A DNA stretch of 7,822 bases from Methylomarinum sp. (GTDB lineage: Bacteria > Pseudomonadota > Gammaproteobacteria > Methylococcales > Methylomonadaceae). The notes under the pieces are model-generated. The model had not been told where the DNA came from, did not search any database, and saw nothing but the letters and a program-made list of their open reading frames with translations. Location: positions 1-7,822 of the forward strand of contig WTAG01000276.1 in NCBI GenBank assembly GCA_013139755.1, given 5' to 3'. Every line of letters begins with the position of its first letter. Within the stretch, counting starts at the first letter, position 1. Positions 1-5,728 of the stretch are shown piece by piece. A program made the translations under genes and the position numbers.

Positions 1-42
1 AGCGTCACTTAAATCAGTTTGGGCTAAATTTTTCCAGGCCAT
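1..42 (-). CDS. Possible transposase, N-terminal 14 residues only
   Basis: An ATG at 42-40 opens a frame that runs out of the window, reading MAWKNLAQTDLSDA. This resembles the N-termini of IS5/IS4-type (DDE) transposases, and it sits a plausible distance inside an IS-like terminus. There is no strong Shine-Dalgarno sequence, only an A/G-rich stretch upstream, which is common for transposases. Fourteen residues are too few for a firm call. It could equally be a chance start codon. Confidence 0.35.
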   Translation of the reverse strand, partial: MAWKNLAQTDLSDA

Positions 43-119
43 AATGTTTTTCTTGATAAATCATTTGATATACTCTTATTTTACCAAATTATGCTAAATG
101 GTTCGTGCAAAGGTCTCAC
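1..119 (-). mobile_element. Probable insertion sequence end, partial (element continues left of the window)
   Basis: Read on the minus strand, this stretch begins with GAGACCTTTGCACGAACC (outer end near 116-119). It looks like an IS terminal inverted repeat, and about 75 bases later a transposase-like start codon follows. The other end lies outside the window, so neither the inverted-repeat partner nor a target duplication can be checked. The terminus does not resemble the GGAACCTCTGATCAAG ends of the nearby MITEs, so this element is not their obvious parent. The IS family is suggested from memory of similar termini, not proven. Confidence 0.4.
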
Positions 120-143
120 ACTGTTTAAAGTACATTAACGCCT

Positions 144-177
144 AACTTGGTTCCTCACCATGCAGGCCAACCAAGTT
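144..177. other. Perfect 9-bp inverted repeat (hairpin)
   Basis: AACTTGGTT at 144-152 pairs perfectly with AACCAAGTT at 169-177 around a 16-base loop. On the plus strand the right arm is followed by TTTTA, giving it a faintly terminator-like look. The U-run is short and no intact plus-strand gene lies upstream. It lies between the probable IS end and the decayed symporter gene and may be repeat debris. Confidence 0.3.
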
Positions 178-216
178 TTAAAAAGATCTAACAACAGAAA
201 CTTGATAGGAATAGAT

Positions 217-624
217 TCAACTCCTAAACCCCAAGGCCACAATAAGGGACAGAACAATATAGGAAATAACGGTTAGTTGTAAAAACTTAAGGATCCTCTG
301 ATTAAGTCTGGGCGAAGTAAATTATGTTCAGAATATTTGGATTCAAGGCAAAAATCGCACGTAATAGCAGGCTATTGCGAAGGTTTTTAACGCAGAAGCT
401 GGATATTCTGAGCATAAGGTACGAGTTCATGACTTGATCAGAGGTTCCTTAACTAACACAATGTCAACAATATTCAACCAGGCCACTCGATCACCTAAGA
501 ATATTCCGGTCAGGATACCCAGGATCAATACTAGTAAAACTTTAGTTGAAAGAGAAAGTTTCCATGAAAAAGTTTGCATTTTTGATTTAGGCTTTGATTT
601 GAAGCATGTGAGCCATACTAGCAC
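217..624 (-). pseudogene. Sodium:dicarboxylate symporter (DAACS family) remnant, interrupted by a MITE
   Basis: Two minus-strand pieces encode the N-terminus of a cation:dicarboxylate/amino-acid symporter. The upstream piece (624 or 579 down to 453) reads ...KLSLSTKVLLVLILGILTG...AWLNIVDIVLV, the first membrane helix of the family. The downstream piece (288 to 220) reads KFLQLTVISYIVLSLIVAL, the second-helix region. A 158-bp MITE (291-448) separates them. Deleting it with one TTAA copy joins them in frame as DIVLVKFLQLTV. The second piece meets TGA at 219-217, and beyond it no family sequence is recognisable, so the remaining roughly 350 residues of a normal transporter are gone. The start may be GTG at 624 or, more family-like, ATG at 579; neither has a good ribosome-binding site. 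Family assignment is from sequence recognition; the loss of function is directly visible. Confidence 0.75.
291..448 (-). mobile_element. MITE copy A (158 bp) with TTAA target duplication
   Basis: The ends form 18-bp terminal inverted repeats (291-308 and 431-448, 16 of 18 matching; GGAACCTCTGATCAAGTC type). They are flanked by TTAA at 287-290 and 449-452. There is no coding capacity. A second inverted pair lies inside (322-336 with 403-417, 14 of 15), and the centre is the perfect hairpin AATAGC-AG-GCTATT (363-376), so the whole element can fold as one long imperfect hairpin. It is the reverse complement of copy B (5729-5932), with three substitutions and a 46-base length difference. TTAA fits the YTAR target preference known for some IS5-family transposases, which is only a hint to the mobilising enzyme. 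It sits inside the symporter remnant. Confidence 0.88.
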
Positions 625-874
625 TTGATTTATGATGTTAGTTCAGTAAACTTTTGTTACATTACTTAAACGCCCGTAAATAGTATCCACCCATTTCATT
701 ATGTTTTTCAAAACGGTATGATTGAATCTCATTCAGTACCGCTTGAGATAAAGGGGAAATCTGTTTAAGTCCGTTAAAATCATACTAGCCATGCAATAAG
801 AACACTCCAATTTAAACTGAACTAATGTTGGCTTTGCAACTAACCATAACCTCAAACTTAATTCAGGAATAAAA
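625..874. other. Intergenic region upstream of the hydrolase gene; no intact gene seen
   Basis: No intact gene is visible here. A hairpin spans 714-741: CGGTA pairs with TACCG, with an inner TGAAT/ATTCA pair. It lacks a following T-run, so it is not a convincing terminator. On the minus strand, 784-662 is a 40-codon open stretch without a good start, ending ...MGGYYLRAFK at a TAA. It looks protein-like in composition and could be the tail of a decayed gene, but 40 open codons can occur by chance. The promoter of the 875-2937 operon should lie here, but I cannot pick a convincing -35/-10 pair. Confidence 0.4.
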
Positions 875-2155
875 ATGTTAAAAAATCCCAAAAGATGGGC
901 CCACATCTACGCCTTTATGGTTTTTATGGGCATCACTGGTAATACATTCGCTTATGAGTACCCAATAGCCGATCCATATAAAGCCTCCATAATCGGTACG
1001 CCATTTGAATTTAAGGCCGATATAACAGACAAGGTCGACATTGAAACCAAAACCTTAACAGTTTTCGAAAACAGACAGTCTCCTGAAATTTTCTGGTATA
1101 ACGAGCAACTCAAATACTCTTTAGCTACGCAAGAAGGAGCTGCTCCACTCATTTTTGTTATTGCTGGCACTGGTGCCAATTACAATTCAGCCAAAGTAAA
1201 CATGCTACTCAAAGTTTTCTATCAGGCAGGGTTTCATGTTGTAACGCTTAGTTCACCGACACACCCCAGCTTTATTGTATCGGCCTCGCTAAACTCGGTT
1301 CCAGGCCATATCCAGGAAGACTCTATGGATCTTTATCACGTTATGGAGCTTATCTGGCAGGATATTGGTAACGAAATTGAAGTCACCGACTTTAATTTGA
1401 CTGGATACAGCTTAGGCGGTGCACAATCGGCCTTTGTTTCAAAACTGGATGAACAGCGCAAGGTTTTTAATTTCAACAAAGTATTAATGATCAATCCACC
1501 GGTCAGCTTGTTCAACTCGGTTGCTATCCTTGATGACATGCTAGTTAAAAACATTCCAGGCGGACTCGACAAAATGGATGCATTCATGGCTGAAACCATG
1601 GATGAGTTTTCAGAATTTTATGCCATAGGGAACTTTGTCAATGTCGACAGTGAGTTTCTTTATGCTGCCTTTAAAAAAGACCTCGTCTCCATCGAAAAAC
1701 TCAAAGCCGTTATCGGTATTTCCTTTCGTATTTCGGCAGGTAATATGTTCTTCACTTCTGACGTGATGAAAAATAGAGGTTACTTAGTGCCAAAAAACCT
1801 GAGATTAAGCAGCAGTGACTCTTTAACAAACTATATGAGTACAAGTTTTAGAGTAAGCTTTAATGATTATTTCAATGAATATTTTTATCCCTATTTCCAA
1901 AGCAAAAACCCTAAACTGAGTAAACAGGATTTAATTGACAACACCAGTCTGAAAAGCATTGAAAACTATCTTGCCACTTCAACAAAAATTGGATTGATAA
2001 CTAATCAGGATGATTTCATTATGGCACCGGGAGAAATAGAGTATCTGCAAAAGATTTTCAACTCGAGAGCTAAAATATTCCCCGATGGAGGCCACTGTGG
2101 AAACATGGACCACAAAGAAAATGTCGCGTATATGCTCGAATTTTTCAAACACTAA
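875..2155 (+). CDS. Exported alpha/beta-hydrolase (probable esterase or lipase-like enzyme)
   Basis: A 426-residue protein with a Sec-type signal peptide: basic MLKNPKR, hydrophobic core at about 11-21, likely cleavage after NTFA (residue 26). It should therefore act in the periplasm or envelope. The mature part has an alpha/beta-hydrolase pattern: a strand and turn FVIAGTG (94-100) for the oxyanion region, the nucleophile elbow GYSLGG with Ser179, a late acid in ITNQDD (Asp379 or Asp380), and His407 in DGGHCGN. The order Ser-Asp-His is standard for the fold. Between about 210 and 360 lies a long, mostly helical insertion that could form a lid. AGGAA at 865-869 lies five bases before the ATG, supporting this start. 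mlaA follows after 14 bp, so the two are probably co-transcribed, which hints at an envelope lipid substrate. The substrate is not readable from sequence; a non-lipid esterase or peptidase is possible. Confidence 0.85.
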   Translation: MLKNPKRWAHIYAFMVFMGITGNTFAYEYPIADPYKASIIGTPFEFKADITDKVDIETKTLTVFENRQSPEIFWYNEQLKYSLATQEGAAPLIFVIAGTGANYNSAKVNMLLKVFYQAGFHVVTLSSPTHPSFIVSASLNSVPGHIQEDSMDLYHVMELIWQDIGNEIEVTDFNLTGYSLGGAQSAFVSKLDEQRKVFNFNKVLMINPPVSLFNSVAILDDMLVKNIPGGLDKMDAFMAETMDEFSEFYAIGNFVNVDSEFLYAAFKKDLVSIEKLKAVIGISFRISAGNMFFTSDVMKNRGYLVPKNLRLSSSDSLTNYMSTSFRVSFNDYFNEYFYPYFQSKNPKLSKQDLIDNTSLKSIENYLATSTKIGLITNQDDFIMAPGEIEYLQKIFNSRAKIFPDGGHCGNMDHKENVAYMLEFFKH

Positions 2156-2169
2156 ACGGGACTGAAAAA

Positions 2170-2937
2170 ATGAACAATAGATACTTACACAATCTACCAC
2201 TACTTCTCAGCCTGTTATTAAGTACCCTTTTGATGACGGGTTGCAGTTTAACTCCTAAACAACAAGCCGAGATTATTCCTGCTCAACGAACGTTGAATGA
2301 CAATGGTAATATCGTTTATCCCATAAGGATTTATGACCCATTGGAAGGATTCAATCGAAGTAGCTATAAATTCAATGCCAAATTTGACCAATATGTTTTT
2401 CTACCTATTGTTCATGGTTATGAATATATCACTCCAGAGTTTGTACAGACAGGTATTGATAACTTCTTCTCCAACCTGGGTGAGATTACTAACTTAACCA
2501 ATTCAATATTTCAACTGAAACCTGAATCATCCATACAAGCATTATCCCGCTTTGTAATCAATTCAACTGTGGGCGTTGCTGGGTTTTGGGATCATGCAAC
2601 TGACTGGAGGGTTCTGGAACAACCAGAAGATTATGGTCAAACCCTTGGCTACTATGGCGTTGGTGACGGCCCTTATCTGGTACTGCCAATTCTTGGTCCT
2701 ATGAATACCCGTGACGGAGCAGGCCTGTTAGTCGATTCTATGGCATATGGTGCAATCTATGGTGCCGCTTTTGACTTTTCAAGCAATAAGGGTGCTGCGA
2801 CTGGCTTCCAAAGTGCTAGGGCTATTAATGCTCGAAAACAAATGGACTTTCGTTATAATCAAAGTGGCACGCCATTTGAGTATGATTTCGTCAGATATTT
2901 ATACACCCAAAAGCGTAAGCTGGAAATTGCTAAATAG
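2170..2937 (+). CDS. mlaA: MlaA (VacJ) outer-membrane lipoprotein of phospholipid retrieval
   Basis: A 255-residue lipoprotein close in size to E. coli MlaA (about 250). It has a hydrophobic signal (residues 9-22) and a lipobox ending LMTGC, with Cys25 as the lipidation site; Met at -3 is slightly unusual. Family hallmarks appear in order: YDPLEGFNR (55-63), NFFSNLGE (98-105), RFVINSTVG (127-135), YGQTLGYYGVGDGPYLVLP (155-173) and GPMNTRD (176-182). In the known family, MlaA forms a ring-like channel in the inner leaflet of the outer membrane. It removes misplaced phospholipids from the outer leaflet and passes them to periplasmic MlaC for return by the MlaFEDB transporter. None of those partners is in this window. 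The start lies 14 bp after the hydrolase stop with only a weak GGGA-type ribosome site, so translational coupling is plausible. The frame is complete and shows no damage. Confidence 0.95.
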   Translation: MNNRYLHNLPLLLSLLLSTLLMTGCSLTPKQQAEIIPAQRTLNDNGNIVYPIRIYDPLEGFNRSSYKFNAKFDQYVFLPIVHGYEYITPEFVQTGIDNFFSNLGEITNLTNSIFQLKPESSIQALSRFVINSTVGVAGFWDHATDWRVLEQPEDYGQTLGYYGVGDGPYLVLPILGPMNTRDGAGLLVDSMAYGAIYGAAFDFSSNKGAATGFQSARAINARKQMDFRYNQSGTPFEYDFVRYLYTQKRKLEIAK

Positions 2938-2980
2938 TTTGCATCTATTCACGGCAAATATTTAAAGAATACAGATCGTC

Positions 2981-3100
2981 GATTTATCAGGATTTTGTAA
3001 CTGGGCGTTGCAACCAAGTTTACGAAGCACATGGATGTGCAAGCGCAGCGTAAAACTGGAGCTATAGCTGCTTGGATATATTCGCACATCCTGATAGATC
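2981..3100. repeat. 120-bp inverted-repeat (MITE-like) element
   Basis: GATTTATCAGGAT at 2981-2993 is the reverse complement of ATCCTGATAGATC at 3088-3100, with one mismatch in 13. The interior carries two perfect palindromic stems, GCACAT-GG-ATGTGC (3027-3040) and AGCTATAGCT (3060-3069). The element is noncoding and more structured than its surroundings. It begins 43 bases after the mlaA stop, so it would be transcribed in the mlaA message tail and could act as a structured 3' end. No clear target duplication is visible, and no second copy occurs in this window, so mobility is inference. Confidence 0.55.
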
Positions 3101-3122
3101 AACAACCAGTATACCGAATGAT

Positions 3123-3148
3123 AAATATCTTGATATTTTTACAATTAT
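3123..3148 (+). terminator. Weak candidate terminator after the hydrolase-mlaA operon
   Basis: AAATATC (3123-3129) and GATATTT (3132-3138) form a seven-pair stem followed by further T residues, including a TTTTTT run a few bases on. The stem is entirely AT-rich except one pair, and the two-base loop is too tight, so a few pairs would have to open. It lies about 185 bases beyond the mlaA stop. The stretch from 3101 to 3223 holds nothing else I can recognise. Confidence 0.25.
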
Positions 3149-3223
3149 TTTTTGGTCTCTACTTTATTCAAGTAATCGATTATTAACAAAAAACCTTACC
3201 TTGAAGTATCTCCGTCGAGTGTA

Positions 3224-3380
3224 ATACCAATCCTAATAGATTTATACTTAAACCCATATGCCTAAGAGAAATCGTCATTCCTGCATGCTCTTAGCAGGAA
3301 TCTATAGTGTACGCATGGATTCCCGATTAAAGATTTCGGGAATGACGATTATTACAGTGATTATTTATTGGGATTGGTAT
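3224..3380. repeat. 157-bp inverted-repeat element with nested ATTCC/GGAAT hairpins
   Basis: Outer arms ATACCAATCC(T)AATA (3224-3238) and TATTGGGATTGGTAT (3366-3380) match at 14 of 15 positions. Inside, AATCGTCATTCC (3270-3281) pairs perfectly with GGAATGACGATT (3339-3350). Each of those arms also belongs to a local hairpin: ATTCCTGC with GCAGGAAT (3277-3301), and ATTCCCGA with TCGGGAAT (3319-3343). The result is a cloverleaf-like fold. The CGTCATTCC...GGAATGACG module is a widespread bacterial repeat motif, and the ATACCAATCC ends resemble small elements I recall from marine gammaproteobacteria. The short open frame running through it (3258-3467) is not a credible gene. Confidence 0.7.
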
Positions 3381-3427
3381 AATCCCCCCACAAACTCACA
3401 GCAGAAAAAAGAAGCTGAGTCAGGATG

Positions 3428-3648
3428 CTATATAAAACAATGGCCATTTCGTTCATCCCCTCCATAAGGCATCTGACAAGCTATACTTCTGTCACTAGAG
3501 GAATATTCTTTATGAAAATAAGTTTACTACTGGCACAATGATCTCCCAGAAGACATTACAGACAGACATCATCGCCACTGGCTTTTCGTTCTAATATATG
3601 TGAATTATGACATGTCACGCAGTTAACGAACAAAGTAAATAATGGTAT
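3428..3648 (-). pseudogene. Decayed multiheme cytochrome c gene fragment
   Basis: The minus strand carries three heme-binding motifs in the order and context of TPR-associated multiheme cytochromes c (CxxCHNPH...CxxCH...CxxCHMP). The first is intact: CVTCHNSH (from 3621), followed by ILERKASGDDV. The second reads C-L-stop-C-L (3564-3550), where CLxCH is expected; TAA has replaced a sense codon and Leu (CTT) stands for His (CAT). After a frameshift between about 3556 and 3520, the third reads SIACQMP (3487-3467), where CxxCHMP is expected; AGT for TGT and CAG for a His codon are single-base changes. The frame then ends at TAG (3430-3428). In life such proteins are periplasmic electron carriers; this copy cannot be functional. 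Its 5' side ends near the MITE at 3655-3810, and no clear upstream coding part is recognisable beyond it. The family call comes from motif memory. Confidence 0.6.
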
Positions 3649-3654
3649 CTAAAA

Positions 3655-3810
3655 GACACCTCTATTAATTCATGACTGGCATCTATACACTTAAAATATT
3701 CGATAACTTCGTTAAAAATCTTGTTAATAGCCTGCTATTAACTGCGGTTTTCGCCTTGTTCTCAAAGATTTTAAGCGCATATCTGTTCAGACAGAATTAA
3801 TAGAGGTGCC
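3655..3810 (+). mobile_element. MITE copy C (156 bp), diverged member of the same family
   Basis: Terminal inverted repeats of 17 bp (3655-3671 and 3794-3810, 16 of 17 matching; GGCACCTCTATTAATTC type) resemble the GGAACCTCTGATCAAGTC ends of copies A and B. The length is nearly that of copy A (158). The middle is clearly homologous to copy B in the same orientation: CGTTAAAAATCTT, the identical hairpin AATAGCCTGCTATT (3726-3739) and the nearby CGCCTTG. Six bases, CTAAAA, flank both ends (3649-3654 and 3811-3816). They may be the target duplication, or a CTAA duplication plus a chance extension. It is noncoding and separates the cytochrome remnant from the phosphatase gene. Confidence 0.8.
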
Positions 3811-3867
3811 CTAAAATTATCTCCTAACTTAAAATCATTCTTCAACTGAGAAATGAACATTTGATTA

Positions 3868-3903
3868 TTCTAGATTGAAGCATCCGAGTTTTCAAAGCTA
3901 GAA
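3868..3903 (-). terminator. Imperfect hairpin just downstream of the phosphatase gene
   Basis: TTCTAGATTGAA (3868-3879) pairs with TTCAAAGCTAGAA (3891-3903), with one small imperfection, around an 11-base loop. It begins about 20 bases after the phosphatase stop on the minus strand. The expected U-run is missing on the far side, so it is at best a weak terminator or a stabilising 3' stem-loop. Confidence 0.3.
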
Positions 3904-3923
3904 TTGTTTCCCGTGCACTGATT

Positions 3924-5615
3924 TTATTTTCCGATAACTTCGGGAAGCACGTCACCAATACTACCAGAAGGTGGTTTTACTCCAAGATAATTCGACAGTG
4001 TTGTTGCGATATCGTAAGGTGTAACTGCTCGATTAACCTTCATAGCTTTCAATCCGGCTCCGGCAAAGATGACTGGCACAAAAGTATCATAACGCCAAGG
4101 GGAACCATGGGTTGAAGCTACTATCATACCGTCGAAATCATTGATAAAGACATTGGGTTCAAACACCAGATAAATATCACCCGACCGCTTTGGATGAAAG
4201 TTACGCAATATTGAACGTATCATCAATGTATCCGGCAGGTTACCTGTAAGTAACGCACTACTGGATACGGCGTAGGCTATACCATCAAACTTCAGTAATT
4301 CGGCAACAATGGCCTGCTCTATCTTTGCCCTATCCAACCCCTTGGCGCGAATCAGCTCATGATTAAGATAAAGGTAAGGATGAAAATAAGTCTCGATCAG
4401 CTCTTCGCCAATTCCAAACTGTTTCTTCAACGCCGCAATTGCCGGTGTCTTGTCAAGACCTTTAATATCAAAGTGATGCGCATTTTTGATGCCTCGCTCA
4501 CGCAGATGACCAGGCACTTCAGGCTGGCCGTGGTCAGCAGACAAAACAATTAGCGTATTTTCCAGGCCAACTTTCTGATCGACATAAGCAAACAGGTCCG
4601 CCAGAGTATGATCCAGACGCACCAGATTATCTTCGATCTCCAGGCTGGATGCTCCAAAGAGATGACCGATATAATCAGTAGAAGAAAAGCTGATTGCCAG
4701 ATAATCCGGTATTGCATCCTGTCCGAGCTGCTCCTTGTCCAACAGAGTCTTGGCAAAATCCAGCGTTAACTCATCTCCAGCCGGACTCAAAGTCAACTTG
4801 GTGGTAAAGTATTTCTCCTCTGCAGTACCGTAGCTATGAGGAAATGTCCGCCCAAAACCAGCAAAATCAGTCTCATAATCCCTGTCATCAGCATCACCAA
4901 ATAAATACTTCGATGGCTGGTATGTCAGTTCCCAGGCTTTACCCGCATAGACTGATGCTGATTTGCGCGTATTCCATTCATTAACCCATTCCGGGTATTT
5001 ATCGTAGTAGTAGGTACTAGTGACAAACTGACCTCCTTTTTTCGAAAACCAAAAAGCCTTACCAGCATGTCCGGCCATAGATACTGCGCCTCGATCCTTA
5101 ACTGAAACAGCATATATCTTTGATTTCCCTGCAAAATGTATAGCCAGCTCATCGCTGAAAGTCGAGACCAAAATATTTCCAGGTGAGCGACCATCGGATC
5201 TTGCTGTTCGTTGCGTAGGATCTATTTCAGTCTTTTTATCAACATCAGCACCAGCCGTAAGTAAATGGTAGCGCGGATCTTCAATATTATAAGTAAGGCG
5301 ATTCTGTTCACGGTCGAACCAGACATTGCCCACCATACCATGCGCTGCAGGTACTGTACCGGTTGCCAAGGAAACATGACCCACGATAGTTTCTGTATTA
5401 GCGTGTTGATAGTGAGCGTTGGTATAGTGAATACCCTGGTCTAACAGGTAACGGAAACCACCATCACCAAACACACTATTGAAACGCTGTGGTAAATCAC
5501 CACGTAGGGCATCTACAGTAATTTGTAGTATCAGTTTTGGTTGTGCTTGTGCCTGGGCGAAATATCCAGTTAGAAGCGCGACCGTCAGAATCGTTATTTT
5601 TAGTAATGTATTCAC
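3924..5615 (-). CDS. Exported alkaline phosphatase, PafA/PhoK type
   Basis: A 563-residue enzyme of the alkaline phosphatase superfamily that should release phosphate from organic monoesters in the periplasm. The signal peptide is residues 1-24 (cleavage after AQA). Residues match the PafA pattern from known structures: metal ligand Asp35 (TVDALRGD); Thr nucleophile Thr76 (T-I-V-G-H); Asn97 (VGNVW), 21 residues later as in PafA; Lys173 and Arg175 (VKDRG), the diagnostic pair contacting phosphate; Asp314 and His318 (STDYIGH); Asp361-His362 (SADHG), 47 residues after Asp314 as in PafA; and His503 (STHGSPW). All ligands are present, so it is probably active. The start is GTG with AGGAG six bases upstream. 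The gene is solitary and looks richer in G+C than its neighbours (31 of 60 at 4561-4620, against 20 of 60 at 6601-6660), compatible with transfer. A phosphodiesterase of the same superfamily is the alternative, but the Lys/Arg pair argues for monoesterase. Confidence 0.9.
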   Translation of the reverse strand: MNTLLKITILTVALLTGYFAQAQAQPKLILQITVDALRGDLPQRFNSVFGDGGFRYLLDQGIHYTNAHYQHANTETIVGHVSLATGTVPAAHGMVGNVWFDREQNRLTYNIEDPRYHLLTAGADVDKKTEIDPTQRTARSDGRSPGNILVSTFSDELAIHFAGKSKIYAVSVKDRGAVSMAGHAGKAFWFSKKGGQFVTSTYYYDKYPEWVNEWNTRKSASVYAGKAWELTYQPSKYLFGDADDRDYETDFAGFGRTFPHSYGTAEEKYFTTKLTLSPAGDELTLDFAKTLLDKEQLGQDAIPDYLAISFSSTDYIGHLFGASSLEIEDNLVRLDHTLADLFAYVDQKVGLENTLIVLSADHGQPEVPGHLRERGIKNAHHFDIKGLDKTPAIAALKKQFGIGEELIETYFHPYLYLNHELIRAKGLDRAKIEQAIVAELLKFDGIAYAVSSSALLTGNLPDTLMIRSILRNFHPKRSGDIYLVFEPNVFINDFDGMIVASTHGSPWRYDTFVPVIFAGAGLKAMKVNRAVTPYDIATTLSNYLGVKPPSGSIGDVLPEVIGK

Positions 5616-5621
5616 AAGAAA

Positions 5622-5626
5622 CTCCT
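5622..5626 (-). promoter_or_regulatory. Ribosome-binding site fixing the phosphatase GTG start
   Basis: On the minus strand AGGAG lies six bases before the GTG at 5615-5613. This is a strong, well-spaced site immediately ahead of the signal peptide, so GTG is the true start rather than a later ATG. Confidence 0.8.
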
Positions 5627-5670
5627 GTCAAAATCAACATTAATTGAGAGAAAAAAAGTATGCTAAGAAT

Positions 5671-5705
5671 TCACCTCGCGGGGAAGCATGAGTCACCTCG
5701 GGGAT
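5671..5705. promoter_or_regulatory. Direct repeat TCACCTCG(CG)GGGA upstream of the phosphatase gene
   Basis: TCACCTCG occurs at 5671-5678 and 5693-5700, each followed by a G-run and A (one copy has an extra CG). The spacing is 22 bases, about two helical turns. The pair lies 56-90 bases before the GTG start, where an operator or activator site would be expected. It does not match the Pho box. The stretch is GC-rich against an AT-rich background. Function is inference. Confidence 0.35.
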
Positions 5706-5728
5706 TGCTGGTCAAACCAATATCTTAA

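Noticed and set aside
138..180. GCCTAAC followed by a hairpin, reminiscent of an integron attC site
   Set aside because: The opposite end lacks a GTTRRRY partner (it reads GTTTTAA), and no integron cassettes or integrase are present.
809..820. AATTTAAACTGA, also found near 5944-5955
   Set aside because: A single 12-base match in AT-rich DNA with unrelated flanks; no sign of a longer repeat.
3258..3467. 69-codon plus-strand open frame
   Set aside because: It runs through the nested-hairpin repeat and across the antisense of the cytochrome remnant, has no family resemblance and no good ribosome-binding site.
3512..3541. Mini-ORF MKISLLLAQ preceded by GAGGAA
   Set aside because: Nine codons only, and it lies antisense to the cytochrome remnant; most likely chance.
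3600..3617. Plus-strand C-E-L-stop-H resembling a broken heme motif
   Set aside because: It results from the palindrome TGACATGTCA; the minus strand gives the intact CVTCH motif with matching downstream family sequence.
3901..3921. Minus-strand SVHGKQF just after the phosphatase stop, reminiscent of multiheme cytochrome sequence
   Set aside because: Seven residues followed at once by a stop, with no further similarity; too weak to extend the cytochrome remnant across the MITE.
4359..5194. Several 60-90 codon frames on both strands inside the phosphatase gene
   Set aside because: They overlap a well-supported gene with conserved catalytic residues and show no family features; they are frame shadows.
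5621..5640. CTGTCA near the phosphatase start as a possible Pho box half
   Set aside because: No second half occurs 11 bases away, and it overlaps the ribosome-binding site.
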